From contig JBJOKB010000109.1 in the NCBI GenBank assembly GCA_046046315.1, forward strand, positions 1 to 9,984: a stretch of 9,984 bases of DNA. The letters are read 5' to 3'. Shown one piece after another: positions 7,988 to 9,984 of this stretch. Origin of the DNA: ATZT02 sp046046315 (GTDB lineage Bacteria; Actinomycetota; Actinomycetes; S36-B12; UBA5976). The notes under the pieces are model-generated. The model saw nothing but the letters and a program-made list of their open reading frames with translations. It was not told where the DNA came from and made no database searches. Numbering within the stretch: position 1 is the stretch's first letter; each line of letters opens with the position of its first letter. The position numbers were made by a program, and so were the translations under genes.

Positions 7988-9984
7988 CTAGTGAGCTGCC
8001 TCATCCCACGAAGAACCCACACCAATTGAGACATCCAAAGGAACCAGCAGTGAGGCTGCATTTGCCATGGCTGTTCGTGCCAGGTTTTCGACCTTGGTTT
8101 TTTCGCCAGGGGCTACTTCAAAAACTAATTCATCATGCACTTGCAGAAGTAATCTAGAAGATAATTTTTCACTCTTTAGTAATGAATCAGCATTTAGCAT
8201 TGCTTTTTTTACAATGTCTGCAGCACTTCCTTGAATAGGAGCATTTAGTGCCATTCGTTCAGCCATTTCTCTTCTTTGTCTATCAGGATTAGTTAAGTCT
8301 GGGAAATATCTTCTTCGTCCCATAATTGTTTCGGTGTAACCAAGTTTTCTAGCAATCTCAACCACATTTGCTAAATAGTCTCGGACTCCCCCAAATCTTT
8401 TGAAATATTCGTCCATTAATTTTTGTGCTGCACCAACTTCGATATCTAATGACTGACTTAAACCATAAGCTCCCATTCCGTATGCAAGACCATACGAAAT
8501 TGCTTTTATTTGCCTTCTTAATTCTGCATCGACTTCATTTGGTTTAACACCAAAAACTAACGAAGCTGATGTTGTGTGCAAATCTTCCCCTGATTTGAAT
8601 GCTTCAATTAATCCAGGATCTTTAGAAAGATGAGCCATGATTCTCATCTCAATTTGGCTGTAATCAGCTGTTAATAAACATTCAAAATCTTTTCCAGCAA
8701 TGAAGCAATCCCTAATTCTTTTGCCCTGATCCGTTCTAATTGGAATATTTTGCATATTTGGTTCTGTGCTTGACAATCGACCCGTTGAGGTAACTGTTTG
8801 ATTAAAAGTTGTATGAATTCGATTATCTTTAGCAGCTAATGGGATCAATGAAACTACCGTTTGTTTAAGCTTCGTGATATCTCGCCAACTTAAGATTGAA
8901 GATAGTACTGGATCTTTTGTTTTAGCAAATAAATCTGTCAATGCCTCAGCATCAGTAGTGAATCCTGTTTTCGTTTTTTTGGTCTTTGGCAACTTTCGTT
9001 CATCAAATAAAACGGTTTGTAATTGTTTTGGAGAACCCATATTAAATTCGTGCCCAACAATTTTAAATGCATCTTTTTCAAAACTATTAGCTAATTTTTC
9101 AAATTGACTTGATAATTTATTCAACTTATCCATATCAACGGCAATACCAGTGGTTTCCATTTCCGCTAAAACTTTTACCAAAGGAAGTTCTAATTCATCC
9201 TGCAGTTTAATTAGGTTCTTTTCTTCTATTTGAGTTATTAGAGCATCATGTAATTGAAAAATTGCATTTGCCCTACGAGCTAATCCTTCTACATTCAATG
9301 ATTCTTCGCCTAAAGCCAGTTGGCCATCTGTTTCATTTGCTAATTCAGGAACAAATCCCAAAATTCTCATTGCGACATCTTCTAACTCATAACTTCTTAA
9401 TCCAGGACTAACTAAATAGGCGCTTATTTCTGTATCGGCAAGCAATCCTTCAAAAGTGATTCCTCGAGCACTCGATATTTGATAGAAATCTTTTGCGTTA
9501 TGAACCACTTTTTTAATTTTTTTATCATTTAGAAAATCATTAAGGGTTTTTTTGTCTTCTTTTGATAAATCATCTTCACCAAAAGCAATTCCAGATTTGT
9601 CATTTGCAAGTCCCCATGCAACGTCTTTAAATCCTTGGAAATTACCTTCAAATTGAATGTCGATTGCAATGTGTCCACTTGAATTTTTACTTAACCAATT
9701 CGTTAGTTCATTGGATTGATATTTCAAAATTTCAAAAGAATTATTGGATTTTTTCTTTTCGACATCTTGGGCACTTGCTCCGCTGCCAAGTAATCTTTCT
9801 CTAAGAGATTTAAACTCAAGATCAGTAAATACCTTATTTATTTCATCCTTATTTGGGCCTTTAACTTTTAGTTGGTCTACGTTTATATCTAAACTGACGT
9901 CTTTAACTAATTCGGTCATTTTTCGATTAAGTTTTACTTGTTCAATATTTGCTCTTAAACTCTCACCAACTTTTCCTGATATTT
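7988..9984 (-). CDS. polA: DNA polymerase I, 5' end outside window
   Basis: Pol I fills gaps after excision repair and replaces Okazaki primers. The frame stays open to the right edge: upstream of the Met at 9919 it reads 'GKVGESLRANIEQVKLNRK', the conserved end of the 5'-nuclease domain, so that Met is internal and about 200 or more residues lie outside. Numbering from that Met: a 3'-5' exonuclease-like domain spans about 61-240, with 'AIDIQ' (85-89) where proofreading enzymes have DxE, and N141/D144 kept. The polymerase domain follows, with 'TSTGRLSSTEPNMQNIPIR' (377-395), motif A 'ADYSQIEMR' (418-426) with D419 and steric-gate E424, motif B (O-helix) R468, K472, Y476 and Y480, and motif C VHDE (594-597). 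Y476 sits at E. coli Phe762. The C terminus 'GSSWDEAAH' is typical and the TAG is 80 bases before rpsA. The polymerase active-site residues are all present, so synthesis should work, while proofreading is probably lost, as in mycobacterial Pol I. Confidence 0.98.
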   Translation of the reverse strand, partial: ISGKVGESLRANIEQVKLNRKMTELVKDVSLDINVDQLKVKGPNKDEINKVFTDLEFKSLRERLLGSGASAQDVEKKKSNNSFEILKYQSNELTNWLSKNSSGHIAIDIQFEGNFQGFKDVAWGLANDKSGIAFGEDDLSKEDKKTLNDFLNDKKIKKVVHNAKDFYQISSARGITFEGLLADTEISAYLVSPGLRSYELEDVAMRILGFVPELANETDGQLALGEESLNVEGLARRANAIFQLHDALITQIEEKNLIKLQDELELPLVKVLAEMETTGIAVDMDKLNKLSSQFEKLANSFEKDAFKIVGHEFNMGSPKQLQTVLFDERKLPKTKKTKTGFTTDAEALTDLFAKTKDPVLSSILSWRDITKLKQTVVSLIPLAAKDNRIHTTFNQTVTSTGRLSSTEPNMQNIPIRTDQGKRIRDCFIAGKDFECLLTADYSQIEMRIMAHLSKDPGLIEAFKSGEDLHTTSASLVFGVKPNEVDAELRRQIKAISYGLAYGMGAYGLSQSLDIEVGAAQKLMDEYFKRFGGVRDYLANVVEIARKLGYTETIMGRRRYFPDLTNPDRQRREMAERMALNAPIQGSAADIVKKAMLNADSLLKSEKLSSRLLLQVHDELVFEVAPGEKTKVENLARTAMANAASLLVPLDVSIGVGSSWDEAAH

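Noticed and set aside
1..9984. Search for a novel defence, mobile or biosynthetic system
   Set aside because: Every open stretch is accounted for by six conserved housekeeping genes in a known actinobacterial order. No repeats, integrase, transposase or unrecognised gene was seen.

Overview
The window is AT-rich bacterial chromosome packed with ordinary housekeeping genes. All of them lie on the minus strand and are read from the right edge to the left. In transcription order they are polA (5' end outside the window), rpsA, coaE, uvrB, a TerC-family membrane protein gene, and uvrA (last codons outside the window). Gaps between genes are 80, 19, 0, 17 and 28 bases, so almost every base is coding. 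I see no tRNA, rRNA, insertion sequence, CRISPR array, phage gene or intrinsic terminator. No stretch over 300 bases lacks a gene.

Organism: the gene order polA-rpsA-coaE-uvrB-(terC)-uvrA, the four-domain S1 protein with its 'FDPxxYGM...PEGF..ETGEW' tail, and a UvrA N-terminal region very like the mycobacterial one all point to Actinobacteria. The low GC content and very short spacers suggest a streamlined low-GC lineage, such as freshwater acI/Nanopelagicales-type or marine actinobacteria. The phylum is well supported. The lineage is inference.

Right part (6555-9984): polA supplies gap-filling DNA polymerase I. Its exonuclease-like domain has a damaged first catalytic motif, and its O-helix has Tyr where E. 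coli has Phe762. An 80-base spacer with a small GC-rich hairpin separates it from rpsA, ribosomal protein S1. Left part (1-6535): coaE makes the last step of coenzyme A synthesis, and its stop codon directly abuts the start of uvrB. A nine-helix-like TerC protein gene sits between uvrB and uvrA, the two damage-recognition subunits of nucleotide excision repair. UvrA and UvrB find and load on the lesion, UvrC (not here) cuts, UvrD (not here) removes the oligomer, and Pol I fills the gap, so three of the six genes share one repair pathway.

I looked for an undescribed system and did not find one. The points worth a second look are small: the rpsA leader hairpin, the two Pol I active-site features, the TerC gene inside the excision-repair cluster, the short lysine-rich N-terminal extension of UvrA, and the lack of Shine-Dalgarno sequences.
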